Origin: Mytilinidion resinicola | Taxonomy: Eukaryota > Ascomycota > Dothideomycetes > Mytilinidiales > Mytilinidiaceae | DNA length: 64,000 nucleotides | NCBI RefSeq assembly: GCF_010093595.1 | Contig: NW_022985438.1 | Span: forward strand, 1,264,785 to 1,328,784 | Direction of reading: 5' to 3' | In this document: piece by piece, positions 32,857 through 44,012 of the stretch | Layout of the letters: the number at the start of each line of letters is the position of its first letter | Numbering within the stretch: position 1 is the first letter of the stretch | Notes under the pieces: generated by a model | Databases searched by the model: none | What the model was told of the DNA's origin: nothing | Seen by the model: only the letters and a program-made list of their open reading frames with translations | Position numbers and translations under genes: made by a program

Positions 32857-35012
32857 GACATTCTCATTCCACACATTCTGGACTTGCAGTCCAAGTTTGC
32901 ATTTCTCATTCATGTGCGAACAATAAGGGGTTCGATCATGCCCTTTTCCTTCTGTCTTGATACCATCTGTTTTCCTCAGGCGTTGGAGTATGGATCTGGG
33001 GAATGATTGTTGGGGGGGGGGGGGGGGGTCCTATATTCTCTAGCCTTTCCTCCGCTATTCTCTTATGCTCAGAGCTTCTTTGTCCAGCATACACGATATG
33101 TTTACCTTCTTGTAAACTTCTACACTTAGCTGCGTCTCTACTTCTTCCTCAAGCTCTAGCCCGAGTTTCTAGATCGACGGCATAAGAGCTTTTTGATAGC
33201 TAAATCGTAAGATTATACAATAAATCTTGGATGTGCTGTGTGAAACAACCAATGCATGAGACAACCTCTTTTTGCCGGTGCAAGATGGGGGCGTGGGCAT
33301 GGGCGTGGGCATGGGCGTTACTCCTGCCCACCTCGAACAACCCAACGCCAAAACGCGAGTGTAGTAGCCCTTGAAGACCCACATCCCTATATTAAAGAGA
33401 CATCATCTCACACAACCCACGAGTTTCTGTAGACCACATTATCGAAGCAACACTTAGCACCTTGAACATCTCTCCAGTCCGAACAATTCCAAGATCCAAC
33501 GTAACCACACTCCTCCTCGCCAAGAGACTTCGATCCATGCGGTTCTTCATCCCTCTATTCCGTCCCTCAGCCCCCCCCAAAAAAAACAAGAGCAAGCGAC
33601 AGACTATGTACAAGCCGACGGGGTGCACCACACCGTCAAACGCGCCATAAAGTCGCCAGCCTGGAGGGAAAGCTGAACCCAATAGTTGCTTCGAAACTGC
33701 AAACCCTAGTTTCAAAAGCAAAAGCCTAGCAAAAAGCTTCAACAGGGAAACCAAAGTTTTCACCAAGCCAAGTATCAAGAAAACTCACGTTGCGAAGCCC
33801 ACACTTCAAACACATCCATCACAATCACCATACCCTTGTAAGACCATGGGAAGTGAGTAAAAAAAAAGGGGGGGGGAGCAGATGCTCGAAGCAATTGATT
33901 ATGATCCACTACCGGTAACCCATCCACCCACCTAAACACCCCGCCCTCACATAATCCCCTAGCATCACGCTCGGGACCATTCCCCCACTCTCCTTCCATC
34001 CATGCAAGCCGCATACCTCCTCATAGAAAAGCAAAATCTAAGTAAATAAAAAAACCAGTTGCTGGGGTGCTCGGGGTAACTAGGGGTCAGCTCACACGCG
34101 TTTACAAGACGGGGAATCTTTGGAATGTCTCTCTCTCTCTCACTCTTCTCAGATACCATGCGTGCCAAACCAAACACATAACAAGAAAAAAGCACAAACG
34201 GGGGCCGGGTGGGGTGACGGGAAGGCGGTGCTCAGGGTAAAAAGAAAACACTTAGGTATTGATAGATAAAGAGGGGAAAAAAAGTGGGGGGGATATCTCT
34301 GGAACTAGGCGACTTTTTTTTCCAATGGATCTTTCTAGAAAAAGAAGAGCTGGATGAGAGGCACAAAAACTATTTCTTCATTGACCTGCCCATCCGTGCT
34401 CTCTGCTGAAAGACCTTTGGCGCCGTAGAACCTTACATGACTTCGGGGGCATACATGAATTTCCTCTTTGGAGTGTTGTGGTGTCCGGGGTGGTGCGAGG
34501 TGGGTGCTCGATATATCGCAGGGTGTTGAGTTGGGTGGGATTAGGGTGTAGGTGTGGCGTGGAGTGGCGAGGGATTCGATTCGGGGGTTGGGTTGGTGCT
34601 GTGCGTGCTGCATCAGGTCGATGATGTGCTGGTGATCGGGGTCGGGGAACTGCTCGTGCGGAGGAGGGGAAGGGAGGGCGCCTTGAAGCCAGCGTATAGT
34701 ACGAACAGTGGCTAATCGTATCCGGTTCCGGTAAATCTAGGGCTCGAGCACCTCTGGGGATTCGTCGCCGTCGATAACGTCGTTTTAGCAAAACCAAGTT
34801 GATATGTCTGTAAGACAAATCCTAGACATGCCAGAGCTTACACGATGATCATGAAACTAGGTTGGATTTGATCATCGCGCTGTCTATGGTTTTCCTGAAC
34901 CTGTGCCACTTGAGGCCCTGACGCCGGGTATGGATATGGAGGAGGGATGGATTACTCAAGCCATCTGGCCTGCGTTACCGCCTTCAAATAATAATAGTTA
35001 GCCTCCGGCATT
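32857..35012. other. Convergent intergenic region with homopolymer runs
   Basis: About 2.2 kb between two converging genes, longer than usual for this window. It has many homopolymer tracts, including a run of about 18 G near 33012-33029, A9/G8 near 33860 and T/A runs near 34280-34320, and a 12-bp tandem unit (gggcgtgggcat, about 2.5 copies, 33289-33318). ORFs on either strand show no family resemblance. It may hold long 3' untranslated regions. Confidence 0.4.
33289..33318. repeat. 12-bp tandem repeat, about 2.5 copies
   Basis: Unit gggcgtgggcat repeated in direct orientation in the 3' region of the Spd1/Dif1-like gene. Confidence 0.75.
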
Positions 35013-38000
35013 CTAACGGAGTCCTCCATTCTCAGACGACTTGGGAAGGAAGAGGAAAGAAATGTGTTCTGTACCGATTTGGCGCTTTATCTGCTCACGA
35101 GCCCAACGAGCCGTGTCTTGCGTTCGAGGCTGGAATTCACGATTGGCGCGAACCTCTCTAGCCATGGCCGTCAGCCAGTCAGCGCGGTACAATTCCGCAA
35201 ATTCGCCGTGAGGGAAAGCATCGGCAAGGTCACTTGGAATCGTTAGTACAAATCTTCGAATCAGGCGAACGTCGGCGCTTACCCGACGACTCCCAAAGAG
35301 GATCGCAAGAGAGCCTGCGAACGGCTAGAGTCCGTGTAGACCGTATGTAGGAGCTCAAAGATGGCCGTCACCCAAGGAGCCAGCAATTGCGCTAAAATGG
35401 TCAGTACAGCAGCTCGCGGAACGGAAGTTCAAGGATATCAACTCACTCTTCCCACTGCTCTTCATAGCCACGATCGCACCATCCCAAGCATCCATTATGC
35501 CTTCTCTGAGCGACACAACGTAGTCCAACATCTCGTAGCTGATGTCTGGGGTCATTGGAACACCCGCAGCCTGTTGAAGCACTTGGGCAACAACTGGAAG
35601 ATATGTTTCGAAGTGTCCACCAATGGCCTGTGCGATATCGCCGAAGCACTGGAGAATAGCCGGCTTGAACGTATTGCCGAGTTGTTGGCTCTTTTGCGAG
35701 GTTAGCAAGTCTTCACTTCTGGTACTAAAGGATTTACTTACCCGGAGATTGTTCAAGAGGTAGTTCATAAATGCATCGCACCACGGTTGGACCTTCTCGC
35801 CTAGCGATCGGGTGATATCGCTGACAAGGCCAATGGCCATAGAGCACAACGCGGGCTCTTCCTGGTTGCCGAGGGCGTTGTACAGGAACGGGGTGAAAGC
35901 GTCCATGTACTTGATGAAATCATCCTCTAGAGCATTTGCAAGTGCTCCAATAGCCGCAAACACGGTGTCAGGAACGCTAGATTTCGCACCAAGAGAAGAA
36001 AGCAGTTGAAGCAGAACTCCCATGATTCGGTCAGCTTGTGGCCTAATCTCAGTCTCTAGTCGCTGTACGATTGCCTGTGTGTCTATTAGTTTGAAGTCTA
36101 TTACTCAGTAGAAATGTTACTGTACCATTACGACGCTTGTCAAACTTGTCTGCATCTCCTCTAGGGTCAACTTGTCCTCAACACTAACCACCTGAGCTTG
36201 GAGTTGGATAGTCTTCTCTAGACGTTCCAAAACGACATCGGACAAGCCGGCGACAATTCCTACGCTATCGTTCGCGGCATTTGTAACGAAGGCGTTGAGG
36301 ACTTCATAAGCGGCAGTACGAAGCTGATTATCGGCGTCATGTCTAGTAAGGTTAGCGAGCGTTCTACGGAAATACGAAAGGGGCGGACTAGCCGTTCAGT
36401 GACTTGAAGAATGTGAGTGACGCTGGCCTGGAAATGCGGTGACAGTGCGTTGCTATCGCACCCAGGCTCGCCGGCAAATCGATCTGCGAGGTTCATGAGA
36501 GCCCAGCAGCAGGACGATGCCATCTTTGGATGGCTCGACAAGCCGCCAAATAGAGAGGCAATCAAAGGCTGAAGATGAGTGGATGCGTCGATAGACTCGG
36601 CTGTAACTTCGCAGATACGGCCCAGTGCGTAAGCTGCTGAATCCTTGACCTGGATTACCTGGTCGTCCATCATGCCAATGAGAACAGGTAAAGCTTGCTT
36701 AACGAGGGGATCCAACATGGACAGCTCTGGACCTTCCATAATGGCACCGAAAGCAGAAACGGCAGCATCACGGAAATGCCAGTCTTCAGACCGTAGGTTC
36801 TTCTCCACAAAAGCAAGGACCGGCGGCACAACGGCACTGCCCACGGTCTGCGCCCAAAGTTGCAAACACTGGTACGCAGCTCTTGAGACGTTGTACTCAT
36901 CATCAGCCGCGTCCTCGTCCTGCTTAGCAAGGAGCTCCAGAAGGACTGGGACAACTTCCTGGGTGGCGACTCTAGCAAAGTTGAAATACTCCCTTAACTC
37001 GGTGGAGCCTTCCGCTTGGGCCTTTGCCAGGGTTAGTGAGGTGTCCTCATCAGCTGCACTTTCGGACTGGAGTACTAAGAAAAGGTCACGTACTTGTTGA
37101 TTGTCGTCCTCGATAGAGATTTCTTCTTCGCAGACGGTGCACCAGAATTCAACAGCGAGCTTGGCAACGTCTTCCTCATCGTGCTTCATGCCTTGAATTG
37201 TGAGCCCGAAAAGCGCCTTCTCCATGTAGAAGCGCATTTTGTCGTAGTACAGGCTCATGATTCTGTTGAGGCAGCCGTACGCGCCTTGCTGGATACGAGG
37301 GTCGGTGGCTTGCGTAGCCTCACAGATGACTTGCATAATGTAATTTCGCTCGCCTTCGTTCTCGAAATTGGTCCGGACAAACTCGAGAGAGTCGCTGAGA
37401 GCCGTGATGGCCGCGCTCCGGACCTCTTCGTTGGCCTCCTCTTTCCGCGCACCCTGGACAACAGCGGTCAGGATTGCGTTGGAGTGCTGTGCGAGGCTGT
37501 CCCGAAGATCTTGATCGTCCGTGTCGCAGATATAGCCAATTGTAGTCAGAGAGGCCTGCTTCTGGTGATCGGAGCCTTCCCCAACATTGCTGACCAGCGT
37601 TTGCATGAGCTCCGGCCACATCTGGCGGGGAAGCTCTATGGCGGCAATGGACGCGATGAACTGGGCAGTCTGGCCGCCAACCTGGTTGTTGCCCGCCGAG
37701 AGCGTCTTCAAAGCCGTGGCCTTGACCTGGGCCTTCACATTGGGGTCTACTTGGTTGAGCCATCGTTCCTGGACCTGACGTAGGCGGGTGTACTCTCGCG
37801 CGGAAAAGGAGTTCTTGAGGGCAAGTGCCGCGGCGCTTCGGATGTGAGGTTGAGCGTGCTCGTTGGCGAGCTCAGTTGCGAGGACGGTCAGGTAGGCGGA
37901 CTGGAGTGAGACAAGGCGCGGTTAGTGAGTGTCTTGAGCGGGCACGGAGAGGCTTCGAGACGGCGGGCGCCCAACACTCACAAAATCAGTTTCAGCGGCT

Positions 38001-38138
38001 GAGGTGAGCTGCAATTCGGCATTTGTGCGAATCGTGGCATCTGGGCAGAGTCAGTAGGGCAGCAAGGCTTGAGCGAGCGGGCGGGTCGCAGCACGCACCT
38101 GGAGAGAGAGTCCCCTCCAACACCTGGTTGACATCCAT
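35013..38138 (-). CDS. kap95: Importin subunit beta-1 (karyopherin)
   Basis: Eight exons, complement of 38099-38138, 37982-38040, 37900-36393, 36342-36126, 36074-35742, 35690-35447, 35391-35283 and 35232-35013; about 909 aa. N-terminus MDVNQVLEGTLSP leads into the importin-N domain (YLTVLATELANE, RSAAALALKN). HEAT repeats fill the rest; diagnostic blocks are ELPRQMWPELMQTLVSN, YICDT, LQLWAQTVG, AAYALGRICE, LRTAAYEVLNAFVTNAAND and the C-terminal RTQDTARWAREQIKRQ. It carries importin-alpha/cargo or cargo alone through nuclear pores and is released by Ran-GTP. The intron 36343-36392 appears to use a GC donor. About 20 residues beyond KRQ look non-conserved, so the true stop could differ. Confidence 0.93.
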
Positions 38139-38968
38139 GATGGTAGGAGGGCGTGCGGGTGTGCAGACAGCGGCCGGGACTTGCAGCGACAGATGTGCAG
38201 CTGGGTCGTGCGAGTGAGGGTGCGGGTGTAGATGGGGCGGTGGTGGAGTATAAGAGGTGTCGTGGGGGAGCGTGTTATGGGAGGGAATTTGAAGCGAAAG
38301 TCGACGGCCTTGGACAGGCCAAACACGTGAATTCAGCAGAGATGCCCGCTTCGCGAAAGGCCCACCCCGCAGACCGACAACAAGCCCCGGAGCGTCTCAG
38401 GCACGCGCGGTGCTTTGGACCAGTGCGCCCTGCTCGCAGAGGCAAACGGCAAACAGGGCGAGCATAATGCCTCTTTGGCGGCGGATCGACGTCAAGGCAG
38501 CCGCAACAGCCTTGCAGTCGTGGTTGGTGAAGGGCTCACGACCACAGGAGGATTGGCTCGCTTGCCCTGGCGTCCGCTGCCGTGCCCCTCCGCCCACGGG
38601 CTGCAGCATGGTGAACGGCTCAGTGGCGAAGCTGGGCGTCACCGAGGGCAGAGGCTTCGCTATTTGCTACCTTTGTATGCATGCCGGCGAGCAAAGCAGC
38701 GTTGGTGTTTGGAGCTCGCGACCGTGCACAAAGAACCAGATAGAGCACGCCAGACTCCCTCAGAGCAGCAGAAATCGGTAGAAATGCAGCGAAGACGTCT
38801 TCACGACTGTCTCGTCTGTACGTCGGTGCGCGCTTCAGCTATGCCGACAAGAACCACCCAATGCTTTGGCCCACGGCCCAGTGACCCAACGACCTTATAT
38901 ACAAGTACATGTACAGCACGAGCCTGTTCCCAGCTTCTCCCAAACGCCGCGTATGCAGTGCCATGCCT
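38139..38968. other. Intergenic, no gene seen
   Basis: An 830-bp region holding the kap95 promoter and the 3' end of the PP2C gene. The long plus-strand ORF at 38415-39506 is mainly the antisense shadow of the PP2C gene. Confidence 0.45.
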
Positions 38969-40753
38969 CTACATCCTACTTCGCGGGTTGTTGGCCTCTT
39001 CCTTCCGCCAGTCCCGTAGTTCTTTTGTCCCCAGACTGCCCAGCCCGCCCTCGCTCCTCCGTTCCCATCCTCCCAGCCGCACGACTAGCGTCGTGGCATT
39101 ATCAGCGTCGGTGGCCACCTCAGTGGCAAAGCCAGTCACATCCCGAGCGCCCTGCTCTGGAGTGCGGGCTTCCTTGACGACGTCCACGATCTCCTGGTCG
39201 CTCAGATGGCCCGACACGCCGTCAGATACGAGAACCAGGAAGGAGAATTCCGCCGGCGAGATCTCCATGCGCCGAATCTCCGGCTCAGCAGAAACGCCTA
39301 TGCGTTTCGATGCCATGTCTCCAAAGGCACGGGTGTTGGCAAGGCCGGAGACTCGTTCTTCGCCGAACGAATCGGTCACGAACGTCGCCGCATATCGCCG
39401 CAGCCGGGTAGCTTCCATGGGCAGAGAAGGGTGGTGGTTCGATGTGAGCGGAACAGCAAGCCCAGTTGCTGTGTTACAGAGTAGAATCCGCGTGTCACCG
39501 CAGTGAGCCGTAATGAGTGTTGAAGGAGAGGCAGGATGCCAGAAGGGCGAGGGGGTTGGCGTGGAGATGAGCGCAATGCTACACGTGCTACCGCCTTTGA
39601 AGCGCATTGGGCCGCCTATGCGTTTAGTGGAAGGGCTTCCAAGTATGTCGTCGTCGTTGATGGCGCGGTCAGCTAGGACCGGATCCTCGTCCTTTTTGCC
39701 AACTTGAGCCGACACGAAGTCGTAGTCCGCTTTCAAGAAGGCATACTCGAGGACCGTCTCGATGCCGATACCCTCTGTGGTGTCGTCCGGGACGCATGAA
39801 TTTTGGAGCTGCTTCCGTTCAGCCATCTCTTTCTCTGCGTTATGACCCTGGCCTCCGGCGGACAACGCAAAGTACTCGGGCTTGAAGCGTCTATAGTAGC
39901 CACCCACAAGTTCCTTCCAAGCCTTCACAAGCTCGCTCTCTAACTCTTCTGCTCTACACACGCTATCAGATTGCTTGACAGACCGAGCATCCTCTGGAGG
40001 CGTAGCAGCATCAGTCCCGCTTGGTGGCTGTTCATTAGTGCCTGCTTTTGGTGGCTTGACCGGCTCAGTACCGGGGGCCGTATATGTGTCCACAGCCTCC
40101 AAGCTGTCCCTGCCGCTTTCGCCTAGACTGCTCGGCCAGCCCATATATCGCTCCGGCTTGCCTTTGCGTCTGAGACTGCTTTCCAGCTCGAAGAGCTTCG
40201 CACCTCTTTCAATGTATTGATGTAGCTGCTCCCGCAAGAAGTCGCTGCATTCTATTCCTCCATGGCCATCGAAGACTCCAAAGTAGAAGACCTGGGGGTC
40301 TCCGCTTGGGCTATCAGCCGGCGTTACCTCCCCAGCTACGTTTCCACGATTGCTGCGTGTCAGGGTCATAGGCCTTCGTTTAGAGAACGCCGGTATATCG
40401 ATTGTGCCCGCCTGAAATGTGTCTTCGTTGTACGGTCGACTACCCCGTGAAAGGGAAACCCCAAAGTGGTGTTTCGCGCTCTTGAGCGGTATGCGCACGA
40501 CCGTCATCTCCCGGGACATTCCCACCATGGGCGGAGGCGCTGCGGGAGTTCTGTTCGATCCCCGCAGGGTATGAGGCGTCGATTTGTCTCGGGGGAGCTT
40601 GTGGTGTGGTCCGCCGGCGGACTTGTCGGGATGCATGGAGGAGGTGGGGAGGTGGGTTATGAAGTATTCGTGAAAATGTCGAGCCCGACATTGCGAACAT
40701 GGTTTTGGGCGCCTAGTGCTAGCTCTAGTGATTTGAGCTGGTAAATTCCACAT
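38969..40753 (-). CDS. PP2C-family Ser/Thr phosphatase, Ptc6-like
   Basis: Single exon, 594 aa from the ATG at 40753 (the open frame upstream starts only with non-ATG codons). The N-terminus (MWNLPAQITRASTRRPK) is Arg/Ser-rich without acids for over 30 residues, like a mitochondrial presequence. PP2C motifs: SRGSRPYNEDTF with the metal-binding Asp/Glu, YFGVFDGHGG, STCSIALI, AHCGDTRILL, LANTRAFGD, and LVLVSDGVSGHLSDQEIV, then NATTLVVRLGG. A long insert (about residues 190-290) is Pro/Ser/Glu-rich. Yeast Ptc6 is a mitochondrial PP2C needed for mitophagy and acts on pyruvate dehydrogenase; the Ptc6 assignment rests on the presequence and layout. No introns. Confidence 0.85.
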   Translation of the reverse strand: MWNLPAQITRASTRRPKPCSQCRARHFHEYFITHLPTSSMHPDKSAGGPHHKLPRDKSTPHTLRGSNRTPAAPPPMVGMSREMTVVRIPLKSAKHHFGVSLSRGSRPYNEDTFQAGTIDIPAFSKRRPMTLTRSNRGNVAGEVTPADSPSGDPQVFYFGVFDGHGGIECSDFLREQLHQYIERGAKLFELESSLRRKGKPERYMGWPSSLGESGRDSLEAVDTYTAPGTEPVKPPKAGTNEQPPSGTDAATPPEDARSVKQSDSVCRAEELESELVKAWKELVGGYYRRFKPEYFALSAGGQGHNAEKEMAERKQLQNSCVPDDTTEGIGIETVLEYAFLKADYDFVSAQVGKKDEDPVLADRAINDDDILGSPSTKRIGGPMRFKGGSTCSIALISTPTPSPFWHPASPSTLITAHCGDTRILLCNTATGLAVPLTSNHHPSLPMEATRLRRYAATFVTDSFGEERVSGLANTRAFGDMASKRIGVSAEPEIRRMEISPAEFSFLVLVSDGVSGHLSDQEIVDVVKEARTPEQGARDVTGFATEVATDADNATTLVVRLGGWERRSEGGLGSLGTKELRDWRKEEANNPRSRM

Positions 40754-41933
40754 TCTTGAAGCTCCAACGAAGGACACATGTTGTGCATGCAACTCTTCGT
40801 AGGGTTATGTCATGTTATTTGGTCCAGTTTCATCAATTGGGTCGAAAGTCTATCAGAGGGAATGTCGCGTGCTTTTCCTGCAAACGCAGTCGTGTCGAGG
40901 GGTCTCTGGGTATAAGATCTAATCGTATGGCAAGTGAATGTCGTCTCGGGTACAGGGGCTTTTTCGCCGGTTCCTCAGCTCCTGTTGGTCTTGCAGGCCG
41001 GAGAAGTCGTGTAGGATGCCTAGAAGGTGGAGTAAGAACGCGATACGGGTACAATTTCGATACAAAGATCGCGTAATACAGTACTGCGAGAGGATCAACT
41101 CAAGGAGGGGCCTGCGCAACGAGGCAGCGAGAATCAACCGGTGGAGGATACGGATGTGGAATCCCGGGCGTGTGGGGAACCTGGCAAACCAAGGTTGAAC
41201 GTCGCCGCTGTCGGCCCATGCCCTTCATCACCAAGACACGGTTCCTGCAGCATTATATTACAATATTCCAAAGGGGCAAGTAATGCATTCAAGTTAAACC
41301 CCAATTGCTATGTTCGGAACTATCTCCTCACAAAGCAGCATTCATCGGATCTCGAGATAGAGTATCCAATCGAAGCCATAACAGCATAGTCCAAGCAGCC
41401 AGAGTCGGTGACATCCGCCACAGTCCCAAGCCGCTTAGCAAATCAAGCAAACCCCCGAACGCAGTCCAAAGTCCAATTGGGCCCCGAGTGAGGGAGTCCG
41501 GCCGAGCTCATGAGGCCATAGTCCGAGCAGCCAAAGTCAGCGACTTCCCGCGCAGGCATCCCGGAGCCGCTCAACCCAAGTAGACAGTCGACAAAAACCA
41601 GAAATCAATCTAAAAGATATTGGAATAAACATGCTTCCAAAGCCCCATCCTGTCCGTAAAGTCTCGACCAGTCCGATATCCGAGACAGATTCGCCCTATG
41701 AGCTCCAAGCTGTCAATGCATCCGAATCGTTAGGTCGTAAGTCCGTGAAACTAATTCCCATCGTCATAGTCGAGGCCGGTCATGAAGTCGTGATCATATT
41801 CGTGATCATAATAGTGAATCTGAGCCGCATCCATAATCGAAATTGTAGTCGTTAGTCCGAGTCAATAGTGCATCAAAGTAGAGCAAGCCTCTTCAAAGTG
41901 TGTCTTTCCAACGTCTCGTCTTTCGTCCGACCT
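40754..41933. other. Intergenic with an imperfect duplication
   Basis: A 1180-bp region. From about 41385 to 41580 an approximately 125-bp segment is imperfectly duplicated (catagtccaagcagccagag... and catagtccgagcagccaaag...). The tetramers AGTCC and AGTCG recur many times between 41390 and 41870. No gene is supported. Confidence 0.45.
41385..41580. repeat. Imperfect ~125-bp direct duplication
   Basis: The two copies begin near 41386 (catagtccaagcagccagag) and 41517 (catagtccgagcagccaaag), and share aagccgct/ gagccgct further on. Divergence suggests an old duplication. Function unknown. Confidence 0.55.
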
Positions 41934-43280
41934 TCAATCTCTGCCTTGCTCTTGCCTTCTTGCGACTCTGTACCCGGCTAGTTGCGGCTGCCATGTCTGC
42001 GCTGCCTGCCGTTCCCAGATCGAGGTTGCAATCTTCTTCACAATCACCTCAGCACCGTGAACGATTTCAGAACCAACCGGACCATTCGCCGGATACTTGT
42101 CGCACTGAATTCTTGGAGTGATGCAAAAGAGAACTTGATATCTCTGGGCGTTCGCTCTGACTTCGTGCGGAGAAACATCTGGGTTTCGGAATACCATGCT
42201 TGGTGTGAGAGGGTCTTCCTGTTGCGGGAAGTTGAATGCCCAGTCCATCTGATCCATGCGCATTCTGATACTGATGCGGACTGCGCGGATGAAAAATTGT
42301 GTGAGTTTAGAGCGCGCCTCCTCCATGCTCTTCTGACGCATTGCTGGAGCTAGAATACTCATCAAGTCGCTCGTCATTCCGTCGACAAAGCCGGCTCTCC
42401 AGTGGTGATATTGAGGATCCTCTTGCATTTCCCAGTAGAGCGCGGCTCTGGTACGGAGGATTTCCTGGCATGTAGCGTATTCGGGGGCTGCGTTCCAATG
42501 TTGGCGGAGGACACTATTGTAAGTTTTGAGCTCTGCTGAGAAAGGGTCAATGAGGTCGCATTTCATGGCCGCCGAACAGATGTAATGATTGACCACAGAC
42601 AAGATAGCAAATTGTTCCAGGGTCGGGTCTAGCAAGACTTGCTGCGCGGCGGTGTCGTCTCGGACAAGCGTAACGAGCTGGGTCGTGGCTTTGCAGAGCG
42701 CCTCCATAGGATTGAGGTTCGACAAGGGAACCGTGGCATATTGCTGGACCCATTTCTCAATGTCTCCAAAGTAGTCGGCCAGCATTGGGCGATATGCCTG
42801 CTTGTTCGGTCCACCTGGGGGTACTGGCATGGGTGCATGCCTGAGTCGAGGCGTGTCCGCTCTGGTTCCAGATCGTGGTGCGGGAACAATGCCACCTAGG
42901 GTTTCTCCTGATACGGGTGCCGAGGGCGTAACTACTGGCGCAGCGCTCTGGGGTTGTGGTTGATGGGCGTACGGGCTTGGACGATGCGGGTGCGGTGCTG
43001 AGGGCATCCTTACAGTCTCATCCATGCCGTCAACTCTGAGTTCTAGAGCTGCGATTCTGTCGGTCTGAAGAAGGACAATGCGCTTAAGCTCGACAATTTC
43101 AGCTACCAGCTGCATATACTGATCCTGCGTGACGAAGCCACCCCTCAGGGTGCCATTGAACGACGTCGTAGACCGATTCGTGCCCCAGAAAGAAGCTCCA
43201 AACGGAGCAGACGGCTCGGCGTCCTCATTCCCACCATGCCAGAACGGATCGTTCAATTCGAGATCTTTCAGATTTGACAT
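41934..43280 (-). CDS. Hypothetical protein with N-terminal coiled coil
   Basis: Single exon, 448 aa from the ATG at 43280. I do not recognise a family. An acidic N-terminus (SNLKDLELNDPFWHGG) is followed by a heptad-like helix at about residues 55-90 (MQLVAEIVELKRIVLLQTDR, IAALELRVDGMDE), a Pro/Ala/His-rich linker (about 95-165), and a long predicted-helical globular part (about 170-430) with several Trp and Tyr residues (YFGDIEKWVQQYATVPL, HYHHWRAGF region, MDQMDWAFNF). The tail is Arg/Gln-rich. No zinc knuckle or protease motif, so it is not an obvious retrotransposon Gag. A lineage-specific fungal protein is the likeliest reading. It borders the large repeat-bearing gene-free stretch. Confidence 0.6.
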   Translation of the reverse strand: MSNLKDLELNDPFWHGGNEDAEPSAPFGASFWGTNRSTTSFNGTLRGGFVTQDQYMQLVAEIVELKRIVLLQTDRIAALELRVDGMDETVRMPSAPHPHRPSPYAHQPQPQSAAPVVTPSAPVSGETLGGIVPAPRSGTRADTPRLRHAPMPVPPGGPNKQAYRPMLADYFGDIEKWVQQYATVPLSNLNPMEALCKATTQLVTLVRDDTAAQQVLLDPTLEQFAILSVVNHYICSAAMKCDLIDPFSAELKTYNSVLRQHWNAAPEYATCQEILRTRAALYWEMQEDPQYHHWRAGFVDGMTSDLMSILAPAMRQKSMEEARSKLTQFFIRAVRISIRMRMDQMDWAFNFPQQEDPLTPSMVFRNPDVSPHEVRANAQRYQVLFCITPRIQCDKYPANGPVGSEIVHGAEVIVKKIATSIWERQAAQTWQPQLAGYRVARRQEQGRD

Positions 43281-44012
43281 CTTTGATGGCAAATCTCCGA
43301 ACCCCCAGTGGTGGCTCGTACCGGTACCTGACCTGTAAAGCGCGCAGTTTAGTACAATCTATTCGAAGGGTTGGGGGAAGCCATCAGAACTGCAAAGCTC
43401 GAAATAGCAGGAACCCCATGATACTCTTGACCGAACAAGTGAAGCGTTGAAGCCAGTCCGCTTCCAGTCTTTCAACCTCTTTCCATGGCTCAAAAGCTAC
43501 TGAAGGACACGTCCAAGCCCTGCCCCTTTCCTGCACGCCACCTCCTCTTCTCTCCTCTCCTAATCCTGCCTTTCCTAGCTCTTTCCAAAAGAACGCTCGC
43601 TTGGGCAGTGATGTGATGTGAAGGGGTGTGAATTGGGCGAATAAAAGCCATCTCGATTCTTACCTTTCAGCTCTTTGGGGCGCTTCAGCCTCCTTGCTAC
43701 CTCCCCACTTCGCGGACGGAGGCGATTCGAATTAGGACGCGAGACGCAGCGCACGTTCTCTCAGGCCGTTGTGCGGTGCTGTTTGGGGTCAATTTTGGAG
43801 CGCCAACGAAGCTAAGGGGACTGGCTTACCGTGCTGATGAGTGGTGTAAGAGAGGAAGTGTCGAAGTGCGGAAGAAGCTCTCTTATAGACGGCAGGCCTT
43901 ATGACAACAAGCAAGCCCACGAGGTGAAGTTTTAGCCCAGAGCAGGAGAGGTGAAAAAGGCCCAAGAGATAAGGGGTGAAAATAAGTCTCGAGGCAGGTG
44001 ATCCGTGGGCAC

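Noticed and set aside
32924..32942. tRNA B-box-like ggggttcgatcatgccc
   Set aside because: No A box, anticodon arm or acceptor stem could be folded around it.
35013..35100. Apparent frameshift in the kap95 C-terminus
   Set aside because: It came from my own miscopy of a line; on re-reading, the RTQDTARWAREQIKRQ end is in frame.
38415..39506. 363-codon plus-strand ORF
   Set aside because: It overlaps the PP2C gene on the opposite strand, shows no family features and is Arg/Ser-rich like an antisense shadow.
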